Shown piece after piece: positions 1 to 8,718 of a stretch of 64,000 bases of DNA. The translations under genes and the position numbers were made by a program. Source of the DNA: Parabacteroides sp. TM07-1AC. Its GTDB lineage: Bacteria; Bacteroidota; Bacteroidia; Bacteroidales; Tannerellaceae. Each line of letters starts with the position of its first letter. Position 1 is the first letter of the stretch. The stretch spans positions 124,001 through 188,000 of the forward strand of contig NZ_QUKD01000007.1 of assembly GCF_003480915.1 (NCBI RefSeq). Direction: 5' to 3'. The notes beneath the pieces were generated by a model that was given only the letters and a program-made list of their open reading frames with translations, made no database searches and was not told the DNA's origin.

Positions 1-554
1 TGAAATTCCTGAAATCGCAATACCACCCACATTTTCTGTTCAATGCTTTAAACACCATTTATTTTCAGGTAGATGATAAAAACGAGGAAGCAAAGCTCAG
101 TATCGAACAGTTATCAGACCTGTTGCGTTATCAACTCTATAGTATAGAACAGGAAGTGACCATGGAGCAGGAAATAAATTACCTGAGGTCGTACATCGCT
201 TTTCAACAGCTACGAATGAGTGAAAGGCTTGTTTTAGATCTATATTTTGATCCGGGATTGAAAGGGCAGAAAATACATCCTCTTTTGTTTCAGCCTTTGA
301 TCGAAAATGCGTTTAAATATGTAAGGGGTGAATACAAAATACAGCTTGAAATGAAATTAAAGGGAGATCAAATCCAGTTCGAGATAACAAATTCTATATC
401 TCCATCCCAAAACTCCAGCAATAAAAAGGGTCAAGGGATAGGAATTGAGAATCTGAAGCGACGGCTCGATCTCCTGTATCCCAACAGATATAACTTAAAT
501 ATTACACAAACAGAAAATCAGTTTACCACTAAATTGACCATAAATACAGATTGA
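1..554 (+). CDS. LytS-type sensor histidine kinase, C-terminal part (5' truncated by window)
   Basis: The reading frame is open from base 3, so this is the end of a longer gene. It opens with the phospho-acceptor motif HPHFLFNALN (bases 24-53), typical of the His_kinase (PF06580, LytS/YehU) family, in which the histidine lies in a PHFLFN context. An N-box-like LIENAFKYV and a glycine-rich GQGIGIENLKRRLDLLY ATP-lid follow, as in HATPase_c domains. The sensory and membrane part lies outside the window. The stop codon is one base from the ATG of the LytTR response regulator, so the two are translated together and almost certainly form a two-component pair. The ligand cannot be told from this part. 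Confidence 0.9.
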   Translation, partial: KFLKSQYHPHFLFNALNTIYFQVDDKNEEAKLSIEQLSDLLRYQLYSIEQEVTMEQEINYLRSYIAFQQLRMSERLVLDLYFDPGLKGQKIHPLLFQPLIENAFKYVRGEYKIQLEMKLKGDQIQFEITNSISPSQNSSNKKGQGIGIENLKRRLDLLYPNRYNLNITQTENQFTTKLTINTD

Positions 555-555
555 T

Positions 556-1260
556 ATGAAAATAAAATGTATTATTACAGATGATGAGCCCATGGCTAGA
601 AAAGGCTTACGAGGTTATATCGATAAAATAGAGTTTCTCACATTGATCGGGGAATGCGAAGATGCCATTCAGCTAAACGCCATGTTGAAGACCAGACAGG
701 TTGACCTGATCTTTCTCGATATTGAAATGCCCGAGATGACAGGAATAGAATTATTGTCAAATCTCACTAATTCTCCTAAAGTGATTATTGTATCAGCTTA
801 TGAACAATATGCCCTCAAAGGATATGAATTTGATGTAGTGGATTATTTGCTGAAGCCTGTATCTTTTGACCGCTTCCTTAAATCCGTCAATAGGGTTCAT
901 GACCTGTTCCAAACGGAACAAAAGGAAGGCGATGATTATATATTTGTGAAAAGCGACAAGCAGTTAAAGAAAATCATGTTCAAAGATATTCTCTTCATTG
1001 AAAGCATGGAAAATTATGTTATCATTCAGACAACCTCATCTAAAGAAGTTGTGTATACGACTTTGAAACAAATCTATGAATCATTACCCTCGAACATTTT
1101 TTATCAAACCCATCGTTCATATATTGTAAATATCAACCAGATAAATGCCATTGATGGAAATCAGTTGAACATAAATTCATATAAAATACCCGTGGCCCGA
1201 AATTTTAAAGATGAAATCTTTCATTTGATACTCAATAACCGATTAATAAGCAAAAACTAA
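556..1260 (+). CDS. LytTR-family response regulator
   Basis: A 234-aa two-domain regulator. The receiver domain (about residues 3-120) has the acidic pocket DDE (residues 9-11), the phospho-acceptor D55 in LIFLDIEMPEMTG, and the conserved lysine in LLKPVSF. A LytTR DNA-binding domain (about 130-230) follows, with the family's FIESMENYV strand and YQTHRSYIVN segment. It starts one base after the kinase stop codon and is its cognate output. LytTR regulators bind direct repeats as dimers and often control neighbouring transport or surface genes. The TonB receptor downstream lies on the other strand, so its control by this pair is only a possibility. Confidence 0.93.
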   Translation: MKIKCIITDDEPMARKGLRGYIDKIEFLTLIGECEDAIQLNAMLKTRQVDLIFLDIEMPEMTGIELLSNLTNSPKVIIVSAYEQYALKGYEFDVVDYLLKPVSFDRFLKSVNRVHDLFQTEQKEGDDYIFVKSDKQLKKIMFKDILFIESMENYVIIQTTSSKEVVYTTLKQIYESLPSNIFYQTHRSYIVNINQINAIDGNQLNINSYKIPVARNFKDEIFHLILNNRLISKN

Positions 1261-1325
1261 AAACATTTACTCCCCCAAACGACCGGGATAAAAATAACAA
1301 AACAAACAAACGCAATCCGGAGAAA

Positions 1326-1430
1326 AGGAATGTAAAGTAAATTTTTGAATGTGCTTTGCATATTTGAGTTATTTTAATTTTAAACCCTGATTCAGAAATA
1401 CAGTACAAAGCTATTCCTCTTTACATTCCT
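1326..1430. repeat. 12-bp perfect inverted repeat in intergenic region
   Basis: AGGAATGTAAAG at 1326-1337 is matched exactly by its reverse complement at 1419-1430, with 81 nt between. It sits between the convergent response regulator and TonB receptor genes. It could be a long-loop terminator or an operator pair; neither arm is followed by a clean T-run. Confidence 0.4.
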
Positions 1431-1475
1431 ATGCTATTTTTTGACAAACGGTCACTTTCTATTGGTGAACTGTAA

Positions 1476-3968
1476 TTATTCCATCTCAAACATTTCTGAA
1501 TCGTCGCTTCTATCCCTGCTCTTGCTCTTATCTTTCTTTTTGTTCATATTTCCGAAATTGTAAGTCAGGGTAAAGCCGACACGTCTGCCACCACGCCAGT
1601 TTTCAGAGTCTTGCCAAAAACCGTCACCGGAAGTAATCGTACGGAATTTACGGGAATCCAAAAGATCACGGGCATTAACACTCAATGTCAGTTTATCGTT
1701 CAGGAACGACTTGCGCAAGCCGAGATCAACCGAGTAATTCGGTTTACGATATCCTTGCGCCATCAGACGTTTGGAATTGTAATTACCTGTCCCCTGCAAA
1801 GACACTCCCCACGGCAAACTCAAATTAGCGATCATACGAACATCCCAGGCAAAACTCTCGTCCGTCTCTCCGGTAACCGGTATCGATGCTCCTGCCGGAA
1901 GATAAGTAAAGCCATCCAATTTAGAATAATAAAGATTGACCGTTGTCGTCAGATCGAGTATCTTAAACAATTTGTCTTTACCGACGATCTCCAGACCGCT
2001 TGCCTGCGATTTTGCTACGTTCTCACTGGTCGTATACATCACATTATCTTCTGTATTCAAGAAACGGATACGCTGGATTACATCATCTGTCGAACGATAG
2101 TAACCGGAGAGTGATAACGTATGTCCTGATTCCCATGACTTGATATAGTTCAATTCAAAAGAGTGGGAATATTCCGGAGTCAGTTCCGGATTACCGAAAG
2201 AGATATTGGAAGCATCGGAGATATTCCGGAACGAATTTAACTGTCCTCCCCAGGGACGACGCAAACGACGCGTATAATTCACTTGTAATTCATTATTTTT
2301 AGGTAAAGAATAAGAAATGAAAGCACTTGGGAACAGTTTAAAATAATCCTTTTCAAAGCTCTCAGAGGGTTTACCGTTAAACTCCTGGTCAAAATCCAGC
2401 GAACGGGTATCCACACGCCAGTATTCTCCACGCAGACCAGCCTGATAGCTAAGATTCTCCCACTTGCCACCATACGTCATATAAAGGGCATGTACATCCT
2501 GATTATACAAGAAACGATTGTATAATGTCTGATCCTGCTGGATATTTCCGGCAGTCGTTCCGGTATAGGTATCTACCGGACTGGCATTACGCTGGAAAGC
2601 TCCTTTATAACCGGCTTCGATACGTGACATTTCGGATATTTTATTGCTGTAATCAGCCTGAACTTCCCAGGTTTTATCTTTTATGTCATTCTCCTGGGTC
2701 TGATAGATAGGATCCGCAGACTGGGAGGGATCAGTATATGTTGTCGATTGCTGGAAAATGTCCACTCCGTCGCGTTTCCATTGATTATTACTGACTGTCA
2801 GGTCAATATTGCTTTTATCTGAGAACTTATGGACGTAATTCAATTCCAGGTTATACATCTTCATATCCGAGTCTCCATTCGTTGTACGGTCGCTGGTATA
2901 AAGCGTATTCCTTTGGCTGTCAGTAGAAATATAATGGATCGTTTCACTATTATCGCCTCCTCCGGTCATACCAGTCACATTTAGCGACAAATCATCGCTT
3001 TTAGTCATATGCCAGGTAGCACCGAAACGACCGAACCAGTTATTATGCTGCCGCTTGGAATCGTTCGTCTGATCGAGAAAACTACTATTTGTCGTATTCT
3101 CCCGGCTAGTGATACCCCCCCCTTTAAATTCACGATTCCGATAGTTCAGGTTTGCATAAGCATCAACCTTGCTACTGCTATAATTGATATTGCCACTCGC
3201 CTGATAACCACCATCCGTATCGGCTCCAGCCTTTACACTTCCATAATAACCGGGCTTGCGGTCATCTTTTAAAATGATATTGATAATACCCGCCGTACCC
3301 TCCGGGCTGTATTTAGCAGAAGGGTTGGTAATCACTTCTACCTGTTTGATATCCCCTGCAGGCATCATTTCCAAAATATCTGCCTGGTTATCAGATGTCA
3401 GCCCGGATGCTTTACCATTGATCCAAATCGTTACGCTGGAATTTCCCCGCAATGAAACAGACCCCTCATTATCAACTTCCACGGAAGGAATATTTGATAA
3501 AAGATCACTGACAGAACCACCTTCGGAAGCAATATCCTGCGTAGCATCGAATACTTTCCGGTCGATCTCAAAACGCATCTGAGGTCTTTTGGCAACAATC
3601 TCGACTTCATTCAGCTGGTTGGCATCTTCTTCCAGTGTCAACTCCCCCAAATTAAGCACCTGACTATTATCCCCAATGGATATATTCCTGGATATTTCTC
3701 CATAACCGATATAAGAAAAGGTAACGACATATTCCCCTTTCTTCAGCCCGCCAATAGTATAATTTCCGTCACTACCGGTGACAGATCCTTGCAAAATTTT
3801 ATCTGAACCTTTTGCCTTTACCTGGACAGTTACAAACTCCAGGGGACCACCCAGTTCTCCATCTATTACAGTACCTTTAATTCCTCCGTCTATTGTTGCT
3901 CCACTCACAGCCGGTGCCATACACATAAGCATACCGGCCAGCAAAAAACTTACCTTCTTTTTCATCAT
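1476..3968 (-). CDS. TonB-dependent outer-membrane receptor (CarboxypepD_reg-like + plug + barrel)
   Basis: An 830-aa protein with a Sec signal peptide (MMKKKVSFLLAG..., cleaved near residue 24). A carboxypeptidase-regulatory-like beta domain (about 28-115) contains the family's GSVTGSDGNYTIGGLKKGEYVVTFSYIGY-type strand-turn pattern in shorter form. A TonB plug (about 130-235; SLRGNSSVTIWINGKASGL) and an outer membrane beta-barrel of the OMP_b-brl_3 type follow. The tail is highly charged (KKKDKSKSRDRSDD). Such receptors import ligands through the outer membrane using TonB-ExbBD energy. No SusD-like partner is adjacent, so it is not a classical Sus pair. It is transcribed alone, convergent with the LytTR pair. 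The substrate cannot be read from the sequence. Confidence 0.9.
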   Translation of the reverse strand: MMKKKVSFLLAGMLMCMAPAVSGATIDGGIKGTVIDGELGGPLEFVTVQVKAKGSDKILQGSVTGSDGNYTIGGLKKGEYVVTFSYIGYGEISRNISIGDNSQVLNLGELTLEEDANQLNEVEIVAKRPQMRFEIDRKVFDATQDIASEGGSVSDLLSNIPSVEVDNEGSVSLRGNSSVTIWINGKASGLTSDNQADILEMMPAGDIKQVEVITNPSAKYSPEGTAGIINIILKDDRKPGYYGSVKAGADTDGGYQASGNINYSSSKVDAYANLNYRNREFKGGGITSRENTTNSSFLDQTNDSKRQHNNWFGRFGATWHMTKSDDLSLNVTGMTGGGDNSETIHYISTDSQRNTLYTSDRTTNGDSDMKMYNLELNYVHKFSDKSNIDLTVSNNQWKRDGVDIFQQSTTYTDPSQSADPIYQTQENDIKDKTWEVQADYSNKISEMSRIEAGYKGAFQRNASPVDTYTGTTAGNIQQDQTLYNRFLYNQDVHALYMTYGGKWENLSYQAGLRGEYWRVDTRSLDFDQEFNGKPSESFEKDYFKLFPSAFISYSLPKNNELQVNYTRRLRRPWGGQLNSFRNISDASNISFGNPELTPEYSHSFELNYIKSWESGHTLSLSGYYRSTDDVIQRIRFLNTEDNVMYTTSENVAKSQASGLEIVGKDKLFKILDLTTTVNLYYSKLDGFTYLPAGASIPVTGETDESFAWDVRMIANLSLPWGVSLQGTGNYNSKRLMAQGYRKPNYSVDLGLRKSFLNDKLTLSVNARDLLDSRKFRTITSGDGFWQDSENWRGGRRVGFTLTYNFGNMNKKKDKSKSRDRSDDSEMFEME

Positions 3969-4190
3969 TGTCTAAATCAATCTTTTTCCCGTTTTATCAA
4001 TTGTTCAGTTTGACTAAAACAAAAAGAAATGGTTTATTCAGAAAATAATAAAATAAGTAAATATTTGCCACCTTTTGATAGCGTTTCTCAAACACAGCTC
4101 CAGTTACTCCTTGTTTTTTAAAGCAAAAAACCGAATCTATAAAATCTGTTTTTCTAATAGAAAAAACAACTTTATTTCATATTTCATTTA

Positions 4191-4204
4191 TTACCAATTG
4201 GTAA
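4191..4204. promoter_or_regulatory. Perfect 14-bp palindrome, candidate operator of the MATE-Crp operon
   Basis: TTACCAATTGGTAA is a perfect palindrome immediately upstream of a TTTG element (4207-4210) and a TACCTTTG -7 box (4227-4234). Its position just upstream of, or touching, the -33 region fits an operator for a dimeric regulator. The natural candidate is the Crp-type regulator encoded in the same operon, but an unlinked TetR/MarR-type repressor is equally possible. Confidence 0.5.
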
Positions 4205-4226
4205 GTTTTGCCGAAATCTAAAGTCC

Positions 4227-4234
4227 TACCTTTG
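4227..4234 (+). promoter_or_regulatory. Bacteroidetes -7 promoter box for MATE-Crp operon
   Basis: TACCTTTG matches the Bacteroidetes -7 consensus TAnnTTTG exactly and lies 28 nt upstream of the MATE start codon. The nearest TTTG (4207-4210) is 16 nt away, shorter than the usual 19-21. Confidence 0.55.
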
Positions 4235-4262
4235 CGCCCGTCATTATTAAAAACAAATTGAT

Positions 4263-5651
4263 ATGCAGAGGGATAGCCTTGATTTTAAAAGAATGGATGT
4301 AGGAAAGTTATTCACCAGACTACTCTTTCCTACAATTTTAGGAATGGCCGCATCGGCACTGTTCACTGTAGTCGACGGCATATTCGTAGGGAACGGGATC
4401 GGGAGTGATGCCATGGCGGCAGTCAATATCTCAGCCCCTATTTTCATGTTCATCGCCGGGCTCGGTTTGATGTTCGGAATGGGTGGCGGGATACTCACTT
4501 CCATCAACTTGTCACAGGGCAAATACAAAGTGGCCAATATCAATATGACCCAATCGGTCATAGCCTTGATAGTTGTCAGTTTAATTATAACACTGCTGCT
4601 TACCCTGTTTCCGCATCGGATAGCGACCCTTTTCGGTTCCGACGAATATCTGAAAGATATGGTTGTAGAATACCTGTTCTGGTTCTCTATCAGCCTGCCA
4701 TTCACTGTACTCGTTGTTGCTTTGCCGTTTTTTACACGGCTTGCCAATCCGAAAATATCCATGTGGGCAATGCTCGCCGCAACAATTGTGAATATCATAC
4801 TGGACTATCTGTTCATTTTTGTATTTAAATGGGGATTGTTCGGTGCGGCAATAGCCACTGATATCGGTGAGTTCGTAGGGGCAGCGATCATGCTTATTTA
4901 TCTGTTCGGACGTTCACGTTTGGTAACCGTGAAATTCGTCTGGCTGAAGATGAGTTTCAAGAGTTTATTGCTGACACTACGGAATGTGGGGTATATGGTC
5001 AAACTCGGCTTCTCTGTATTCATCAGCGAAATCACATTATCGGTCATGATCATTGCCGGCAATTATGTCTTTATGGATCACCTGGGAGCTGACGGTGTAG
5101 CGGCTTACAGTGTTATCTGCTACCTGTTCCCGATCATTTTCATGGTGTTCAATGCGACGGTACAATCGGCACAGCCTATTATCAGCTACAACTACGGATG
5201 CGGACAAATGAAACGGTCGGACAATGCATTGCGTTTATCGATGACATTCACGTTGATATTCGCATTGGTCATCACCGGCTTGTTCGCCTGTTTTTCCCGT
5301 AACATCGTATCGCTTTTCATACCCGATACGGCAAGCGACGCATGGAGATATGCAGTAACCGGTCTTCCGTTATTCGCTACGGACTATCTGTTTTTCGGTA
5401 TCAACATCATCATGATCGGGTATTATACGAGTATCGAACGGTTAAGACGGGCTATCTCGCTGACCATTCTGCGAGGGATATTGCCGGTGGTATTCTTTTT
5501 CACATTACCTTTGTTGATGGAGGTCAAAGGTATCTGGCTGGCCGTTGCCGCCGGCGATATAGCTACGACACTGGTAATTGTATGTTTATTAATCATGGAT
5601 AAAGTACGTGACAATGGAAACATTTATAGAAGGAATCAGCAAACAGTGTGA
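4263..5651 (+). CDS. MATE-family efflux transporter
   Basis: A 462-aa, very hydrophobic protein with two six-helix halves, the MATE (MatE, PF01554) layout. Family features include the N-terminal LFPTILGMAASALFTVVDGIFVGNGIG segment (first helix and loop) and the repeat-equivalent FSVFISEITLSVMIIAGNYVFMDHLG in the second half. MATE pumps export cationic drugs, dyes or metabolites in exchange for Na+ or H+. The gene is the first of a two-gene operon: its end overlaps the Crp-type regulator gene, so pump and regulator are co-produced. A palindrome covers the promoter region. The substrate is not predictable; a second, divergent MATE gene lies at 8719-10041. Confidence 0.92.
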   Translation: MQRDSLDFKRMDVGKLFTRLLFPTILGMAASALFTVVDGIFVGNGIGSDAMAAVNISAPIFMFIAGLGLMFGMGGGILTSINLSQGKYKVANINMTQSVIALIVVSLIITLLLTLFPHRIATLFGSDEYLKDMVVEYLFWFSISLPFTVLVVALPFFTRLANPKISMWAMLAATIVNIILDYLFIFVFKWGLFGAAIATDIGEFVGAAIMLIYLFGRSRLVTVKFVWLKMSFKSLLLTLRNVGYMVKLGFSVFISEITLSVMIIAGNYVFMDHLGADGVAAYSVICYLFPIIFMVFNATVQSAQPIISYNYGCGQMKRSDNALRLSMTFTLIFALVITGLFACFSRNIVSLFIPDTASDAWRYAVTGLPLFATDYLFFGINIIMIGYYTSIERLRRAISLTILRGILPVVFFFTLPLLMEVKGIWLAVAAGDIATTLVIVCLLIMDKVRDNGNIYRRNQQTV

Positions 5652-6201
5652 ACTGAAGGAAACGGAAATAACATTGCTCCGCCAAGCACTCCGTACGCTG
5701 CATTTCCCGAAAGGGAGCACGGTCATCGGAGAAGGAAAGACAGACGATTCGATCTACTTTATACAGAAAGGTGTGTGGAGAGCTTACATCGAACGCGACG
5801 GAGAACAGCAAACGCTTTGGTTCTCCATTCCGGGTGAAACTGTATTTTCTTCCTGGAGTTATTTCCGCGGGCATCCATCCCGCTATACCATCAGTTCATC
5901 CAGCGACAGCATTGCCATCGAAATGAGGAACAGTACCATACAAAAACTGTCGGATTCATCTCCGGCTTTTCTGAAATGGATGCAGGAGCTTTTAGTGAAT
6001 ATACTTATCAATGAAGACGATTTGCTGATCGACCTGTCGAGCCCCAAAGCAGAAAACCGGTATCTGGCTTTTATTAAGAAGATGCCGGAACTGTTCAATA
6101 GTGTGCCGCTGAAAGAGATTGCAGGATATATAGGCGTCACTCCCCAATCACTCAGCCGGATCCGGGCGGGACTGAATAAAAATAAAAAAGCCATCCTTTA
6201 A
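5614..6201 (+). CDS. Crp/Fnr-family transcriptional regulator
   Basis: A 195-aa protein with an N-terminal cyclic-nucleotide-binding-type beta barrel (about 20-115; GSTVIGEGKTDDSIYFIQKGVWRAY) and a C-terminal Crp-type helix-turn-helix (about 150-190; LKEIAGYIGVTPQSLSRIR). The arginine and glutamate that contact cAMP in E. coli Crp are not evident, so the ligand may differ, as is common for Bacteroidetes members. I prefer the ATG at 5614; an in-frame GTG lies six bases upstream. It overlaps the MATE gene by 38 nt, so translation is probably coupled, and it most likely regulates that pump. Its stop codon lies inside the stem-loop that ends the transcript. Confidence 0.88.
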   Translation: METFIEGISKQCELKETEITLLRQALRTLHFPKGSTVIGEGKTDDSIYFIQKGVWRAYIERDGEQQTLWFSIPGETVFSSWSYFRGHPSRYTISSSSDSIAIEMRNSTIQKLSDSSPAFLKWMQELLVNILINEDDLLIDLSSPKAENRYLAFIKKMPELFNSVPLKEIAGYIGVTPQSLSRIRAGLNKNKKAIL

Positions 6202-6216
6202 CAGGATGGCTTTTTT
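6184..6216 (+). terminator. Rho-independent terminator
   Basis: A perfect 14-bp stem (AAAAAAGCCATCCT with its complement) around a 5-nt loop, ending in a T-run. It overlaps the last codons and stop of the Crp-type gene. Its A- and T-flanks make it usable in both directions, so it may also end the tRNA-His transcript from the other strand. Confidence 0.88.
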
Positions 6217-6227
6217 ATTCTATCTTG

Positions 6228-6302
6228 GGTGAACGATGGGACTCGAACCCACGACCCTCGGAACCACAATCCGATGCTCTAACCAACTGAGCTACGCTCA
6301 CC
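6228..6302 (-). tRNA. tRNA-His (GTG)
   Basis: Read on the minus strand this folds as a cloverleaf. The acceptor stem GTGAGCG pairs with CGTTCAC with one G-T wobble. The D-arm is GCTCAGTTGGTTAGAGC, and the anticodon loop TTGTGGT gives anticodon GTG. The T-arm is GTGGGTTCGAGTCCCAT. A G precedes the acceptor stem and the discriminator base is C, the G-1:C73 pair specific to bacterial tRNA-His. CCA is not encoded. Confidence 0.96.
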
Positions 6303-6339
6303 ATTTCAGTCTCATTGAGTATTTCTCTTTAAGACGGTG

Positions 6340-6369
6340 CAAAGATAGATGTTTTTTATTATTCTGCAA
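6340..6369 (-). promoter_or_regulatory. Promoter of tRNA-His
   Basis: On the minus strand, TATCTTTG (6347-6340) matches the TAnnTTTG -7 consensus and TTG (6369-6367) lies 19 bp upstream. This is the classic Bacteroidetes spacing for strong stable-RNA promoters. Confidence 0.75.
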
Positions 6370-6398
6370 GCGTTTTTCAAAGAAAAAATACAAATATT

Positions 6399-7295
6399 TT
6401 ACTTATAAATCGCTTTCTTCCCGGCTAACAGCGTGTTACGCATCAAAGAAATGATTGTCATAGGACCAACACCTCCCGGAACCGGAGTAATATAAGAACA
6501 TTTCGGCGCTACTTCGTCAAACTTCACATCGCCTGTCAACTTATATCCGCTCTTAGTCACACTGCTCGGCATACGGGTAGTACCCACGTCGACGATCACT
6601 GCACCTACTTTCACCATATCGGCTTTCAGAAATTCAGGAACCCCTAAAGCGACAATAATAATATCCGCACTCAGGCACATTTCTTTCAGGTTGTTTGAAC
6701 GACTGTGGCAAACCGTTACCGTACAGTTACCCGGATATGACTTCTGCATCATCAGGGTAGCCATCGGCTTACCTACGATATTGCTGCGTCCCAACACGAC
6801 ACAATGCTTACCGCTTGTTTCTATTTCGTAGCGTTTCAGCAATTCCAGGATACCGGCAGGAGTAGCGGAAACAAAACAAGGAAGACCGATCGACATGCGT
6901 CCCACATTGATCGGATGGAATCCGTCAACGTCTTTACGATAATCGATCGCCTCAATAATCTTTTGCTCTGAGATATGTTTCGGAAGCGGAAGCTGCACAA
7001 TGAAACCGTCTACATCCGGATCGTTGTTCAGTTCATCCACACGACGAAGCAATTCTTCTTCGGTCACATCATCTTCATAACGGATCAATGTAGACTTGAA
7101 ACCGATCTCTTCGCAAGTTTTCACTTTACTGGCCACATAAGTTTCACTACCTCCGTCATGACCTACCAGAATGGCTGCCAAATGAGGGATCTTACCTCCT
7201 GCCGCTTTGATCTGGGCGACTTCTTCTGCCATCTCTTTTTTCATCTGAGCAGAGACCGCTTTTCCGTCCAGTAATTGATAATTATTGTCTTCCAT
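6399..7295 (-). CDS. folD: Bifunctional methylenetetrahydrofolate dehydrogenase / methenyltetrahydrofolate cyclohydrolase
   Basis: A 298-aa cytosolic enzyme that interconverts 5,10-methylene-THF, 5,10-methenyl-THF and 10-formyl-THF. The substrate-binding signature [15 protein letters not shown] holds Y53 and catalytic K57. [11 protein letters not shown] and the NADP-binding [11 protein letters not shown] follow, and PGGVGPMT is the C-terminal family signature. Length is normal for FolD. It lies 18 nt downstream of ffh on the same strand, so the two form an operon, a common arrangement in Bacteroidales. With the 5-formyl-THF cyclo-ligase at 23248 it makes two one-carbon folate genes in this window. 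Confidence 0.97.
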   Translation of the reverse strand: MEDNNYQLLDGKAVSAQMKKEMAEEVAQIKAAGGKIPHLAAILVGHDGGSETYVASKVKTCEEIGFKSTLIRYEDDVTEEELLRRVDELNNDPDVDGFIVQLPLPKHISEQKIIEAIDYRKDVDGFHPINVGRMSIGLPCFVSATPAGILELLKRYEIETSGKHCVVLGRSNIVGKPMATLMMQKSYPGNCTVTVCHSRSNNLKEMCLSADIIIVALGVPEFLKADMVKVGAVIVDVGTTRMPSSVTKSGYKLTGDVKFDEVAPKCSYITPVPGGVGPMTIISLMRNTLLAGKKAIYK

Positions 7296-7313
7296 ACTAT
7301 ATATCTTTAATGT

Positions 7314-8639
7314 TTATCTCTTGAATGAAGGAAATTTCTTGCTTCCCGGTTTAGCGGCAGTAAGCATACGCATCATCTTACGTGTTTCATCAAACTGTTT
7401 AATCAGTTTGTTTACTTCCTGCACCGTCGTACCGCTACCTTTCGCAATACGCGTACGACGTGATCCGTTCAGGATAGCCGGATTGACACGTTCGTCCGGA
7501 GTCATTGAATAGATGATCGCTTCGATGCTCTTGAAAGCATTGTCGTCGATATCGATATCTTTCAAGGCTTTACCGACACCCGGAATCATGGATGCCAGTT
7601 CTTTCAGGTTACCCATCTTCTTGATCTGCTGGATCTGAGCGATAAAGTCATTGAAGTCGAACTGGTTCTTGGCGATCTTCTTCTGTAAGCGCTTGGCTTC
7701 TTCTTCGTCGTATTGTTCCTGTGCACGTTCCACCAAAGAAACGATATCACCCATACCGAGGATACGGTCGGCCATACGTTCCGGATGGAATGTATCGAGT
7801 GCATCCATCTTTTCACCGGTTCCGACAAACTTGATCGGTTTGTCAACGACCGTGCGGATAGAAAGGGCGGCACCACCACGGGTATCACCGTCGAGCTTAG
7901 TCAGTACAACACCGTCAAAGTTCAGGCGTTCGTTAAATTCTTTTGCTGTATTAACGGCATCCTGTCCGGTCATGGAGTCCACAACGAACAATGTTTCGTC
8001 CGGTTGGATGGCGCTCTTGATGGCAGCGATCTCTTTCATCATCTGCTCATCGATAGCCAAACGACCGGCAGTATCGACTATCACGACATCGTTACCCTTT
8101 GCACGTGCTTCACGGATCGCGTTCATAGCGATCTCTACCGGATTCTTATTTTCCAGTTCCATATAAACAGGAACGCCTACCTGCTCACCTACCACACGCA
8201 ACTGTTCGATAGCGGCCGGACGATACACGTCACAAGCTACCAGCAACGGTTTCTTATTTCTTTTGGTTTTCAGCATATTCGCCAACTTTCCGGAGAAAGT
8301 GGTCTTACCCGAACCTTGCAAACCAGACATAAGGATGATGGCTGGTGAGCCTGTCAGGTTGATGTCGATAGCTGTCCCCCCCATCAGGCTGGCCAGTTCA
8401 TCATGTACGATCTTAACCATCAACTGGCTGGGTTTAACGGACGTAAGTACGTTCTGTCCTAACGCTTTTTCTTTTACCGTATCGGTAAATGACTTAGCCA
8501 CCTTGTAGTTTACGTCGGCATCAAGCAGGGCTTTACGCACATCTTTCAGCGTTTCAGCCACATTGATCTCGGTGATCTTGCCTTCACCTTTCAACAGCTT
8601 AAACGATCTGTCTAACCTTTCGCTTAAATTTTCAAACAT
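7314..8639 (-). CDS. ffh: Signal recognition particle protein Ffh (SRP54)
   Basis: A 441-aa GTPase that binds 4.5S RNA and signal sequences emerging from the ribosome and delivers them to FtsY. The N domain is a four-helix bundle (about 1-85). The G domain has the P-loop GLQGSGKTT (106-114), DTAGR, TKLDGD and the GTGEK motif. A methionine-bearing M domain (about 320-435) carries the RNA-binding NGSRRTRIAKGSG segment. Length is typical. It is the first gene of the ffh-folD operon, with a TACCTTTG promoter box 53 nt upstream. Confidence 0.98.
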   Translation of the reverse strand: MFENLSERLDRSFKLLKGEGKITEINVAETLKDVRKALLDADVNYKVAKSFTDTVKEKALGQNVLTSVKPSQLMVKIVHDELASLMGGTAIDINLTGSPAIILMSGLQGSGKTTFSGKLANMLKTKRNKKPLLVACDVYRPAAIEQLRVVGEQVGVPVYMELENKNPVEIAMNAIREARAKGNDVVIVDTAGRLAIDEQMMKEIAAIKSAIQPDETLFVVDSMTGQDAVNTAKEFNERLNFDGVVLTKLDGDTRGGAALSIRTVVDKPIKFVGTGEKMDALDTFHPERMADRILGMGDIVSLVERAQEQYDEEEAKRLQKKIAKNQFDFNDFIAQIQQIKKMGNLKELASMIPGVGKALKDIDIDDNAFKSIEAIIYSMTPDERVNPAILNGSRRTRIAKGSGTTVQEVNKLIKQFDETRKMMRMLTAAKPGSKKFPSFKR

Positions 8640-8691
8640 AATTTGTATGTGTATTTATTTTTTTCTTTCTAATTTCTAACGTAATAGGGTG

Positions 8692-8699
8692 CAAAGGTA
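8692..8699 (-). promoter_or_regulatory. -7 promoter box for ffh-folD
   Basis: TACCTTTG on the minus strand, an exact TAnnTTTG match, lies 53 nt upstream of the ffh start codon. No good TTTG was found at the expected distance upstream. Confidence 0.5.
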
Positions 8700-8718
8700 A
8701 GAAAAAGGATGTAATCCT

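Noticed and set aside
4247..4798. 183-codon minus-strand frame opposite the MATE gene
   Set aside because: Antisense shadow of a well-supported transporter gene; low-complexity composition typical of such shadows.
7651..8348. Long plus-strand frames opposite ffh
   Set aside because: They mirror the conserved Ffh coding sequence and have no family features of their own.
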